Shown in pieces: positions 33,261-40,558 of a stretch of DNA of 40,815 nucleotides (position 1 is its first letter; each line of letters opens with the position of its first letter). The position numbers and the translations under genes were made by a program. The notes below the pieces were generated by a model. That model saw only the letters and a list, made by a program, of their open reading frames with translations, searched no databases and was not told the origin of the DNA. Origin of the DNA: a virus; IMG/VR virus record IMGVR_UViG_3300024432_000004, positions 1-40,815 of that record. One strand, given 5' to 3'.

Positions 33261-33805
33261 TGAAAAAACAGAGTACAGGATTTTCCTTAGTTGAGGTTGC
33301 CATAGTGTTGGTGATCATTGGTGTGGTCATGGCAGCGATAGCAATCGGTAAGGATGTAAAAACGAATGCAGACGTTACACGTTTGTTTAAAAATCGGGTA
33401 GAATCCTGTATTATGGCATCTTTTCAGATAAACAGTCATAAAAAATATGATGGGTCAGAGATCGACAAACACCAAGATAATGGGACTCTTTTGAAGCATT
33501 TCTGTAAAATTAAAAAACATCCCGATGGTAAAATAACAGCTAGAATCTATGTACCATCCGAAGCAATGGCTGTTTTACTGTATGAAAAATCACAGGAGAT
33601 ACTTTCTCCAGATGATTTCAAAGTGATGCCACACCCACCTACAAATAGAAATCTTCTGATTGTTACTAATGACGGCTATGGGGTTATACCCCCACCTGTT
33701 CTTGATACTGGCCTTGGTGGGCCTACACCTGGAGGTTCTGGTGGTCCTATCCTTGGTGGTCCTGCACCTGGAGGTCTCACCCGTGATGTTTTCACAAGGA
33801 GATAA
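33260..33805 (+). CDS. Type IV prepilin-like protein 1
   Basis: 181 residues. N-terminus MKKQSTG|FSLVEVAIVLVI is a class III prepilin signal: short basic leader, Gly at -1, Phe at +1, Glu at +5, then a ~20-residue hydrophobic helix. It would be cleaved and N-methylated by the host prepilin peptidase PilD. The body (~35-140) has a Cys pair (VESC, KHFCK) and is unlike common major pilins. The C-terminus is Gly/Pro-rich (GLGGPTPGGSGGPILGG). It follows TipJ with a TAATG overlap, so it is co-translated with a tail gene. Whether it is a virion part or acts on host pili is unknown. Confidence 0.78.
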   Translation: MKKQSTGFSLVEVAIVLVIIGVVMAAIAIGKDVKTNADVTRLFKNRVESCIMASFQINSHKKYDGSEIDKHQDNGTLLKHFCKIKKHPDGKITARIYVPSEAMAVLLYEKSQEILSPDDFKVMPHPPTNRNLLIVTNDGYGVIPPPVLDTGLGGPTPGGSGGPILGGPAPGGLTRDVFTRR

Positions 33806-34289
33806 AACACAGGAAACAGGATTCACCCTAATAGAAGTATGTATTGTATTAATTACGATTGGTGTACTCACTGGAGTAGTTATCACTGAGCGAAATGTCA
33901 GAGTAAACACTGATATAACAAGCTCGTTCAAAAATCGGGTAGAATCTTGTGTATTAGCAGCATATACGTATATCGACAATTCACCTTTAAAACTCACAGG
34001 GGGTAAACATGGCAAAATTCAATCACTCCTACGTGAATTTTGCCATGTTGAGAGTGGAATTAAAACAACCGCATTTAAAGATCCCGGCACGAACCAGTTA
34101 GAAATATGGAAGATAAAAAAGAAACAAGAATTTTGGAAAAAATTTAAGAAAGAGGAAAACGAAAAATGGCGGGATGAATGGAACGAAAAATGGCGTGATG
34201 AATGGAACGGATTGAAAAAATCTGATGAATGGCTGGCTCTTTTATTAAAGATGAATGAATTTAAAATGTCAACAAGGGAGTTAAAATAA
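33786..34289 (+). CDS. Type IV prepilin-like protein 2, paralogue of protein 1
   Basis: 167 residues from ATG 33786, inside the end of the preceding gene. Leader MFSQGDKTQETG, then FTLIEVCIVLITIGVLTGVV: again Gly -1, Phe +1, Glu +5 and a hydrophobic helix. It shares NxDxTxxFKNRVESC with protein 1, and DNA around that motif is nearly identical, so the two arose by duplication. The body lacks the Gly/Pro tail; instead it ends in a charged region with two copies of NEKWRDEW and a basic helix. AAGGAG lies inside the gene start but too late to serve the ATG. Coupled translation from gene 1 is likely. Confidence 0.74.
   Translation: MFSQGDKTQETGFTLIEVCIVLITIGVLTGVVITERNVRVNTDITSSFKNRVESCVLAAYTYIDNSPLKLTGGKHGKIQSLLREFCHVESGIKTTAFKDPGTNQLEIWKIKKKQEFWKKFKKEENEKWRDEWNEKWRDEWNGLKKSDEWLALLLKMNEFKMSTRELK
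34006..34049 (+). repeat. Perfect 16-bp inverted repeat inside prepilin-like gene 2
   Basis: AACATGGCAAAATTCA (34006-34021) is the exact complement of 34034-34049, with a 12-base loop. It encodes part of the protein body. A stable mRNA hairpin here could slow ribosomes or be a recent insertion. Confidence 0.75.
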
Positions 34290-35059
34290 TGACAGCTGTT
34301 ACACTTCAAGATTTAAACAATGCCCAAGTCGATACAGTAACCCTTGCTGAAGTTGTAAATAGTAGATCAGGTGGGATAGCTACTGGTTCACCTATTCAAG
34401 AGACTACGACGCGTCTTGGAAGCACTGTTAGCACCGTTCAAGGGCAATTGGCAAAACTTGGTTTTCAAATTCCTGCAATTGATTGGACATCAAGTACCGA
34501 AGTTACAAGCAATATCCAAGTTTATAGGTTTCCAGCTGGGACAGGAGATTTTTACGTTGCGAAAGTTCCTGTACCGTTCGTATCAGGAACTAGTTTCATT
34601 CCTTCCAATTGGCAACCATTAGTTGTGTCAACCGCTGACAATATTGTTGATACATTTGCCGGAAATGGTATTTTAACGTTGTTTACGTTGTCAGAAGAAC
34701 CTACTAGTAAAGATAATTTATTGACCTTTGTAGATGGTGTATTTCAATCACCGAGTTTGTTCACACTGGTTAATTTTGATGTTATATTCATAACCCCTCC
34801 ACCTTCTGGTATTACTGATAATGTTGTTTTCATCATTAGTAAAAATGTAACCACTTCAGAATCTTTTGCAGCAGATGCAGAAGCAAGTGCAGTTGCAGCG
34901 GCGGCAAGTGCAGCGAATGCAGCGGAAGATGCGATACAAACCAGTTCTGATCTTGCAGAAGTAACTGCTTTACTCGGTGCGTCTGGTTCCGATGCTGTTA
35001 TCAATCTTGGTGACCGAACAACTGGAAGCGCAATGTTCAATTATGGAAATAGAGTGTAA
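34289..35059 (+). CDS. Tail fibre / tip-attached fibre protein (N-terminal type)
   Basis: 256 residues. The middle has VDTFAGNGILTLFTLSEEPT, then NLLTFVDGVFQSPSLF, a domain common in phage tail fibres. Residues ~190-225 are an Ala-rich coiled coil (DAEASAVAAAASAANAAEDA) typical of trimeric fibre shafts. It starts with a TAATG overlap with prepilin-like gene 2. Likely a fibre or connector that joins TipJ to the next protein. Confidence 0.7.
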   Translation: MTAVTLQDLNNAQVDTVTLAEVVNSRSGGIATGSPIQETTTRLGSTVSTVQGQLAKLGFQIPAIDWTSSTEVTSNIQVYRFPAGTGDFYVAKVPVPFVSGTSFIPSNWQPLVVSTADNIVDTFAGNGILTLFTLSEEPTSKDNLLTFVDGVFQSPSLFTLVNFDVIFITPPPSGITDNVVFIISKNVTTSESFAADAEASAVAAAASAANAAEDAIQTSSDLAEVTALLGASGSDAVINLGDRTTGSAMFNYGNRV

Positions 35060-35061
35060 TT

Positions 35062-36492
35062 ATGGCAAAGTTTTTTCCACCGACTATCACAACTGCACAA
35101 AGAACCGCTATTACACCCGATAAAGGTGAAATTATGTTTGATTCTGATTTAGATACATTCTATCTAGGTGATGGATCAACACTAGGGGGTATTACTCTCA
35201 AAGGTGATACCGGTGATGTTGGACCTCCTGGTCCACTTGGTGCCGTGGTGGACGATACAAGCCCACAATTAGGCGGTTTCCTTGATCCAAATGGAAATTA
35301 CATCGGAATGGGCAAAGGTGGTGATATTGCTTCTTCTTCACCTCTTGTGATTGATATTGACGGTGATTATTTCGATATAACCGGTACAAATAGTTTTTCA
35401 ACAATGACCGTTATTGAAAATCGGTTTTTTATTCTTGAATTCGATGCGGTGTTAACTATCACCCATGGGGGTAGTATTACACTCCCAGGATCTACAAATT
35501 TCACAACTGCTGCCGGTGACCATCTTCTATGTTTTTCAACCGCTGCAAATACTGTCCGAGTGGTAGCGATTACTAAAGCGGATGGTTCAGCTGTTGTTTC
35601 TGGATTATTTAATGTTTCTGAAGATACCACACCACAATTAGGCGGTTTCCTTGATCCAAATGGAAATTACATCGGTTCTGAAAAAGGTGGTGATATCGCT
35701 TCCTCATCACCACTTACAATCGGTACCAATGGTGATTATTTTGATGTGACAGGCACAACTGGTTTTTCAACAATGACTGTTGCCGTTAATAGGCTATTTA
35801 GATTGCAGTTTGACGGGATATTAACTATCACCCATGGGGGTAGTATTACACTCCCAGGATCTGCAAATTTTACAACTGCTGCCGGTGATGAAATTACGTT
35901 TTTTTCAACCGCTACAAATACTGTCCGAGTGGTAGCGATTACTAAAGCGGATGGTACACCCGTTATTTCTCCTAATGGCGGTGGTGCTTGGAATTTAATA
36001 GGTACAATAGAAGCTAGTGATGATGCTACATTAACTATCACGGGTTTGGATAGTACTTATGATACATATGCTATTGGTCTGAGTGATTTAATTCCTGCTA
36101 CTGGAACCCCAATCGCTCATTTACGAGTTGGTGATAGTGGTGGTATAGATAGTGGTAGTACAGATTATAACTATGTATATCATATAACAGCGTCTACTAA
36201 TCCTACTATATATACTGGATCAGGTTCAATAGGTGATACACATATTAAATTAGGAGGAGTTGCTTGTAATGCTTTTGGTGGTATGTTATTTTTACATAGA
36301 CCTGGAGATGGTGATTCCTTTCCTTCTATAAGCGGCACTTGTGCGCCTCAAAACAGCAATGATAATTCGCAACTGTGTGTAATAGCTGGACACAGAACAG
36401 CAGTCATAACATTAGATAGAATTCAATTTCTATTTTCTTCAGGTAATGTATCAACAGGAAGAATGACAATATGGGGATTATCACATGAATAA
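35062..36492 (+). CDS. Tail fibre protein with collagen-like motif and duplicated domain
   Basis: 476 residues. After an N-terminal fibre-head motif (TPDKGEIMFDSDLDTFYLGD), a short collagen-like stretch GDTGDVGPPGPLG appears. Two copies of a ~120-residue domain follow, each starting (T)xPQLGGFLDPNGNYIG and containing LTITHGGSITLPGS and NTVRVVAITKADG; their DNA is still similar. The C-terminal ~170 residues (GGAWNLIGTIEASDDATLTI ... MTIWGLSHE) form a separate beta-rich tip, probably the receptor-binding end. Confidence 0.78.
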   Translation: MAKFFPPTITTAQRTAITPDKGEIMFDSDLDTFYLGDGSTLGGITLKGDTGDVGPPGPLGAVVDDTSPQLGGFLDPNGNYIGMGKGGDIASSSPLVIDIDGDYFDITGTNSFSTMTVIENRFFILEFDAVLTITHGGSITLPGSTNFTTAAGDHLLCFSTAANTVRVVAITKADGSAVVSGLFNVSEDTTPQLGGFLDPNGNYIGSEKGGDIASSSPLTIGTNGDYFDVTGTTGFSTMTVAVNRLFRLQFDGILTITHGGSITLPGSANFTTAAGDEITFFSTATNTVRVVAITKADGTPVISPNGGGAWNLIGTIEASDDATLTITGLDSTYDTYAIGLSDLIPATGTPIAHLRVGDSGGIDSGSTDYNYVYHITASTNPTIYTGSGSIGDTHIKLGGVACNAFGGMLFLHRPGDGDSFPSISGTCAPQNSNDNSQLCVIAGHRTAVITLDRIQFLFSSGNVSTGRMTIWGLSHE

Positions 36493-36790
36493 TCAATATC
36501 ACAAAGTATTTGATGCTAAAACAAAAAAAACCACCAGGATCCCATTTACTGAAAAAGAAAAGAAACAGAGGGATTTAGAGGAACAGGTGTTAATAGATAG
36601 GAAGCCGTTAGAAGATTGGGAAGTTAAAATGTCAGCTACCGATGATAAATTAATAAAAAATTTAGCAAGAACTATTGAAGAATTGTTAGACACTAACCCA
36701 ATGATATTAAATAACAAACTTCCATCAATGAGAGATTTATTATTGGAAAGAAAACATTTGAGAGCTAATAGACCTTCGCAAAATAAATGA
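36485..36790 (+). CDS. Small tail-fibre-associated protein, unknown
   Basis: 101 residues, charged and helical, starting MNNQYHKVFDAKTKKTTRIP with an ATG overlapping the fibre stop. Helical segments KEKKQRDLEEQVLIDRKP and LIKNLARTIEELLD. Position suggests a fibre assembly helper, but no family is recognised. Confidence 0.5.
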   Translation: MNNQYHKVFDAKTKKTTRIPFTEKEKKQRDLEEQVLIDRKPLEDWEVKMSATDDKLIKNLARTIEELLDTNPMILNNKLPSMRDLLLERKHLRANRPSQNK

Positions 36791-37236
36791 AAATTCTTGT
36801 TAAAAGACAGTTTCAGACCAAAAACACTACAATTTCGACTATCTTTATTGATGGTGAATTTCAATGTTTCGGCTTGGAAAACCCGCACCATAATGTAAAA
36901 ATACCTGACAATACCAGAATCTCCTCTGGGATTTATCGTGTAGGCATACGATTAACAGGGGGTAAGAATGATCATTACTTAAAAAGATATCCAAATTTAC
37001 ATCGGGGAATGCTTGAAATTAAAAACGTTCCTGGTTTTGAATATATTTTAATTCACATCGGTAATTATCATCGTAATACTGATGGTTGCTTATTAGTCGG
37101 AGAATCAATAACTCGTGACGGTTATGAAAACTATATGGTTGGTAATAGTCGTGTTGCATATTTAAGTTTTTATGAAAAAACGATTGCTGCTGCTGAAAAA
37201 AATTATTTACAAATTGAGATTAGAAATGAATATTAA
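36787..37236 (+). CDS. Endolysin candidate, DUF5675 family
   Basis: 149 residues. Pieces LVKRQFQTKNTTISTIFIDG, CFGLENP and the C-terminal ILIHIGNYHRNTDGCLLVG match DUF5675. The HIGN...DGC arrangement recalls L,D-transpeptidase-like fold active sites (His and Cys), and DUF5675 proteins are often found where phage lysins are. A peptidoglycan-acting role is likely but not proven. No signal peptide is present, so a holin would be needed; none is obvious nearby. ATGA overlap upstream. Confidence 0.65.
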   Translation: MKILVKRQFQTKNTTISTIFIDGEFQCFGLENPHHNVKIPDNTRISSGIYRVGIRLTGGKNDHYLKRYPNLHRGMLEIKNVPGFEYILIHIGNYHRNTDGCLLVGESITRDGYENYMVGNSRVAYLSFYEKTIAAAEKNYLQIEIRNEY

Positions 37237-37828
37237 TCAAAGTATCAAAAAGGTATTTGTTCACGGTATTAATACAGATGGCAAAGACAACATTTTTCAA
37301 ATGGCTGATTATCTAGAAAGTGAAGCTGATACCAATATGGTACAACATAACATTTACAGGTTTCGATATGGTCCAATTGGTCCTAATGATGCCCGTGATT
37401 TGAAATTTCTACAGAAAACAGCATTTAGATTGATTAAAGAAGCCGGTGACGGTGCGGATTTAATAGGACATTCAAACGGGTGCCGGGTGATTATTGAGGC
37501 TATACGATTGGGTTTGGATGCTCACAGAGTTATCTTGTTCGCTCCTGCCGTTGAATCATGGCTTGCATTGCCTGGAAAGGGTAGGGGATGTAATACTATG
37601 ATTGTAGTACACAACCCCCGTGACAAGGCCATACGTGCCGGGGAAATGTTGTTTTATCACCCCTTTGGATCAATGGGTAGAGAAGGTTATAATGGTCCTG
37701 CTGATAGTCGCATTACGAATTTTGAGGCACAGCCACTTGATACTCCTGGACGATTTAAGCATAACGGATATTTTACTGGTACTGATTTATCGGTGTGGGT
37801 AGATCGTGTCAAAATCTGGTTGAAGTAA
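37226..37828 (+). CDS. Alpha/beta hydrolase at the end of the lysis module
   Basis: 200 residues from the ATG at 37226, overlapping the DUF5675 gene end; an earlier start at 37172 would overlap it more. The hydrolase signs are VFVHGINTDG (oxyanion region), ADLIGHSNGCRVI (nucleophile Ser in GxSxG), a likely Asp in VVHNPRDKAIRAG, and a likely His in RFKHNGYF. No signal peptide. Substrates could be lipids or esters on the envelope. Phages of mycobacteria use such an enzyme (LysB) for envelope esters, but the rest of this genome does not suggest that kind of host. Confidence 0.78.
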   Translation: MNINQSIKKVFVHGINTDGKDNIFQMADYLESEADTNMVQHNIYRFRYGPIGPNDARDLKFLQKTAFRLIKEAGDGADLIGHSNGCRVIIEAIRLGLDAHRVILFAPAVESWLALPGKGRGCNTMIVVHNPRDKAIRAGEMLFYHPFGSMGREGYNGPADSRITNFEAQPLDTPGRFKHNGYFTGTDLSVWVDRVKIWLK

Positions 37829-38047
37829 TCAAAAAAATTTTGAATATGGTATACTATATTCAAAATCGTCATTAATAGAATGTACTATTGTGTTTTCTTC
37901 TCTTACAAATAACCACGCCATGCAACCTGGACAATATTCACCAGTACACTCCCGTGCCTCTGTTTTTAAAAGTCCTTCTGTAGCAGGAATGTTACCTAGT
38001 TTATGAATGGTCCAAATTGTGCCACATTTTTCACATTGTCTTTTCAA
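37829..38047 (-). CDS. Zinc-ribbon protein, last gene of the replication operon
   Basis: 72 residues from a TTG at 38047, with AGGGGG five bases upstream inside the polymerase gene end. Two Cys pairs, CEKCG near the N-terminus and ECTGEYCPGC at ~33-42, make a zinc ribbon. It follows the DNA polymerase by a few bases. Role unknown; DNA or protein contact is likely. Its stop directly abuts the stop of the oppositely oriented hydrolase gene. Confidence 0.68.
   Translation of the reverse strand: MKRQCEKCGTIWTIHKLGNIPATEGLLKTEARECTGEYCPGCMAWLFVREENTIVHSINDDFEYSIPYSKFF
37831..37865 (-). terminator. Terminator at the meeting point of the two operons
   Basis: On the minus strand, TTTTGAATAT and ATATTCAAAA (37865-37838) pair around an eight-base loop, followed by a T-run. 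The stem is AT-rich and so weak. It would end the leftward operon at its last codons, right at the convergent junction. Confidence 0.55.
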
Positions 38048-38048
38048 G

Positions 38049-40028
38049 TTAACCCCCTATGATCGGAACAGTTAATTTTTCAACTTCTTGAATGTAGAAA
38101 TCATAATCAATATCTGAACGATCCATTAAGCCGTTGTTGCATGGCGTAGTATTCCATCCTACGTTGATTCCCGTTTGTCTGTTGACCGGGCTTAGGGGTT
38201 GAGGATCACCGGATTTAGTCAATTTGAATAACCCCGAACCATCCCTACCAGCTAGAATTTCATTTTGTAAAATTTCTTGTTTCTGACTTGTTATTCGTGA
38301 TAATTCTGCACCAACTTTAACAAGTGGTTTGCCAGATTTAGAAACATAATAACGAGTTGTTCCCTGAATCTGTTCATTGCCCCACATAAGAACCCAGGGT
38401 TTTATCATTTTGACATTTAGACAGAAATCAAAATCATTTTCATGATTACGTATAAAATCAGATATATTAACGCCTCTTATCAAATGCGCTTCTGCTGCTT
38501 TTGCTACTACCAACATAGAAAAGTTTTTATTCCATGCTATATTTGCACCAACTTTGTTTTCATAATCATAATCTTTTTTTCGTTTTATCTTTCCCATCAC
38601 ATCAACAGCAAGATAACTATTAACATTCTTCAGCCACATATCAGTATAGTATTGTGATTCAAGAACCAACCCGGTAAATTTAGACCATTGTTTTTTGTAT
38701 TGTTCTAACATTGATTCAAGCGTTCTCGGTATCTTAACTGTCAATCCGTCCGTATTCATTTGTAATATCGTGGTATCAGGAATTAGCATTATCATTTCTG
38801 CTAGCATACAAAGTAACAATTGTCCATTAATCGTTACTTGCATTGCATATTTTTTATCATAAAACGGGCTGTAAGGATCATTGGATGCACCCCAAGCACC
38901 GTTAATACTTAGTTTAAGCATTCCATTTTCAGACATGTTTTTATCATACTGTTTTCTTTGAATTTTCAATTCACCTAATAAATCAGAAAAAACACTACTT
39001 AAATGAACGGGATATAATTGTTTTACAAAACTTAAACTACCATAAAAACCTTCAACATCAAGGTCAATGATTGCATATTTTGAACAACTTCTTGCGTGCA
39101 TTGATTTTATAAATGCATGAATCCCCCCCATGCCAAAATCACATTTTAAACCATTTGGGAATGTGCAAGAAAGATTTTTAAACACCCCTTTAGTTTCGGA
39201 TGTTTCCGTTTTATTGAAAAATTCTAAAATACTATTGAATTCTTTTGTTCTAAATTTAATTTCAGGAAATATCAATTCTCCTAATTTCATTATCCCCCAA
39301 ATTGTTTGTTTTGGTTTACGTGGATTTTTAGTATAACAAACTTCGGGACCAAGACGTTTTTCAAGTTCCATTACTAAGAAATCTTTACCGATTTTTGTAT
39401 CATTATGATTGGTAAAATCATGATTTAATTTTTTTGTTAATTTATCCCTGAATTGAATCAATGGCAAAGATTCATGATAAAATTGCTTGGTTGCAAAAAC
39501 ATCATATTTATTGTAATTAACAAGAACTTGCATTTGTTCAAGTGTCAAAATTGTTCCAGGTGGAAATGGTAGATCTTCAACAAACGGTAGTCGCATATTG
39601 ATTTCTAATATTTTCAAACTTGTTCGTTTATTCTGATTGTCAAAATGGTGTATTTTAAATAAATCTACTTGTCGAACTATTTCTTGATTAGGATAAATAC
39701 TATTAGAAAAACGATCTTCCCACGGTGTCGATATAATCGCATTCGATTTTTGATAAATAATGTCGTTCAATTGTGGTTGAGAAAAACTGTTTAAATTACC
39801 CTGTAATATCCAATGCAATACAGGGTAATCATATTCTAGATTATTAAACCCTACCATTCTATGCTTATAAAATCTACACCATTCTATGAATTGTAATAAC
39901 CGGTGGATATCATTAACCCGTGGTGAAATTTCAAATAGATAACGTTCGTCACTATCACAGGGAGACGCTAATAATGTCCATATATTTGGGTAACATTCTT
40001 CATCATAGATAATATCAATTGATTTCAT
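38049..40028 (-). CDS. Family B DNA polymerase with 3'-5' exonuclease domain
   Basis: 659 residues. The exonuclease has DIIYDEE near the start (Asp9 and Glu10/11), VGFNNLEYD at 59-67 (Exo II) and YNKYD at 172-176 (Exo III). Polymerase motif A is DLDVEGFYGS at 322-331, motif B LKLSINGAWG at 371-380 and motif C MNTDG at 424-428. Motif C has Asn where DTD is usual, but the Asp known to bind metal in related enzymes is kept. GAGG lies ahead of the ATG. It is the replicative polymerase and, with the primase-helicase and SSB, gives a self-contained replisome. Confidence 0.88.
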   Translation of the reverse strand: MKSIDIIYDEECYPNIWTLLASPCDSDERYLFEISPRVNDIHRLLQFIEWCRFYKHRMVGFNNLEYDYPVLHWILQGNLNSFSQPQLNDIIYQKSNAIISTPWEDRFSNSIYPNQEIVRQVDLFKIHHFDNQNKRTSLKILEINMRLPFVEDLPFPPGTILTLEQMQVLVNYNKYDVFATKQFYHESLPLIQFRDKLTKKLNHDFTNHNDTKIGKDFLVMELEKRLGPEVCYTKNPRKPKQTIWGIMKLGELIFPEIKFRTKEFNSILEFFNKTETSETKGVFKNLSCTFPNGLKCDFGMGGIHAFIKSMHARSCSKYAIIDLDVEGFYGSLSFVKQLYPVHLSSVFSDLLGELKIQRKQYDKNMSENGMLKLSINGAWGASNDPYSPFYDKKYAMQVTINGQLLLCMLAEMIMLIPDTTILQMNTDGLTVKIPRTLESMLEQYKKQWSKFTGLVLESQYYTDMWLKNVNSYLAVDVMGKIKRKKDYDYENKVGANIAWNKNFSMLVVAKAAEAHLIRGVNISDFIRNHENDFDFCLNVKMIKPWVLMWGNEQIQGTTRYYVSKSGKPLVKVGAELSRITSQKQEILQNEILAGRDGSGLFKLTKSGDPQPLSPVNRQTGINVGWNTTPCNNGLMDRSDIDYDFYIQEVEKLTVPIIGG

Positions 40029-40037
40029 TTCAGAGCC

Positions 40038-40529
40038 TCACTTAAAAGAAAGAATAGTAGTTATCGGATCCATTATTGTCAACTTTTTGAAACCTTCAGA
40101 TTTATAATAGCGTGGATTTTTTAAATCTGAAAGTAAAGTATTGTGACTAGAAACTTTATATTCTGGAAACTCTATCGTAAGGATATCTATTATTTGACTA
40201 TCATTATACTTAGCTTCTTTTATCAGTATTTCAAGTCGATTTCGTCGTTTTTTAATTCGGTACTGAATTTTACCTGTGTCAAATTTTAATTGTTCTTCTG
40301 TGATTAAAACAGATTCTTTGCCTGTAATTAAATCAAGATGTTCATTTGTGACGAACTCTAAATGATCGTCACAAATGAAATCCAATTGTTTATTTTTGAT
40401 TAAATCCAATTCTTCGTATATATCCATCCTCATTTTTTTATTGTAGATTTCTTGAGATTTTAACATGCCTTTTATTTTTGAAATGCTAAAATTTAACAAT
40501 ATAATTTTTTGTTCATAATCCATTAACAT
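40038..40529 (-). CDS. Unknown protein with imperfect internal repeats
   Basis: Up to 163 residues; the second ATG at 40523 (161 residues) has better spacing to AGGA. Residues ~40-85 hold imperfect repeats of an LDxIxxxxL unit (EELDLIKNKQLDFI, DDHLEFVTNEHLDLITGKE). The basic segment RIKKRRNRLEILI follows. The C-terminus (DSQIIDILTIEFPEYKVSSH, then LSDLKNPRYYK) looks like a helix-turn-helix domain I recall from some phage proteins. A DNA-binding replication accessory is plausible. It lies between the SSB and polymerase genes. Confidence 0.55.
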   Translation of the reverse strand: MLMDYEQKIILLNFSISKIKGMLKSQEIYNKKMRMDIYEELDLIKNKQLDFICDDHLEFVTNEHLDLITGKESVLITEEQLKFDTGKIQYRIKKRRNRLEILIKEAKYNDSQIIDILTIEFPEYKVSSHNTLLSDLKNPRYYKSEGFKKLTIMDPITTILSFK

Positions 40530-40558
40530 TCCTAAATAAAATTATAAAACCCATTAAA

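Noticed and set aside
33590-34015. Minus-strand frame opposite the prepilin-like genes
   Set aside because: No ribosome site or recognisable fold; the plus-strand prepilin signals and TAATG coupling are far stronger.
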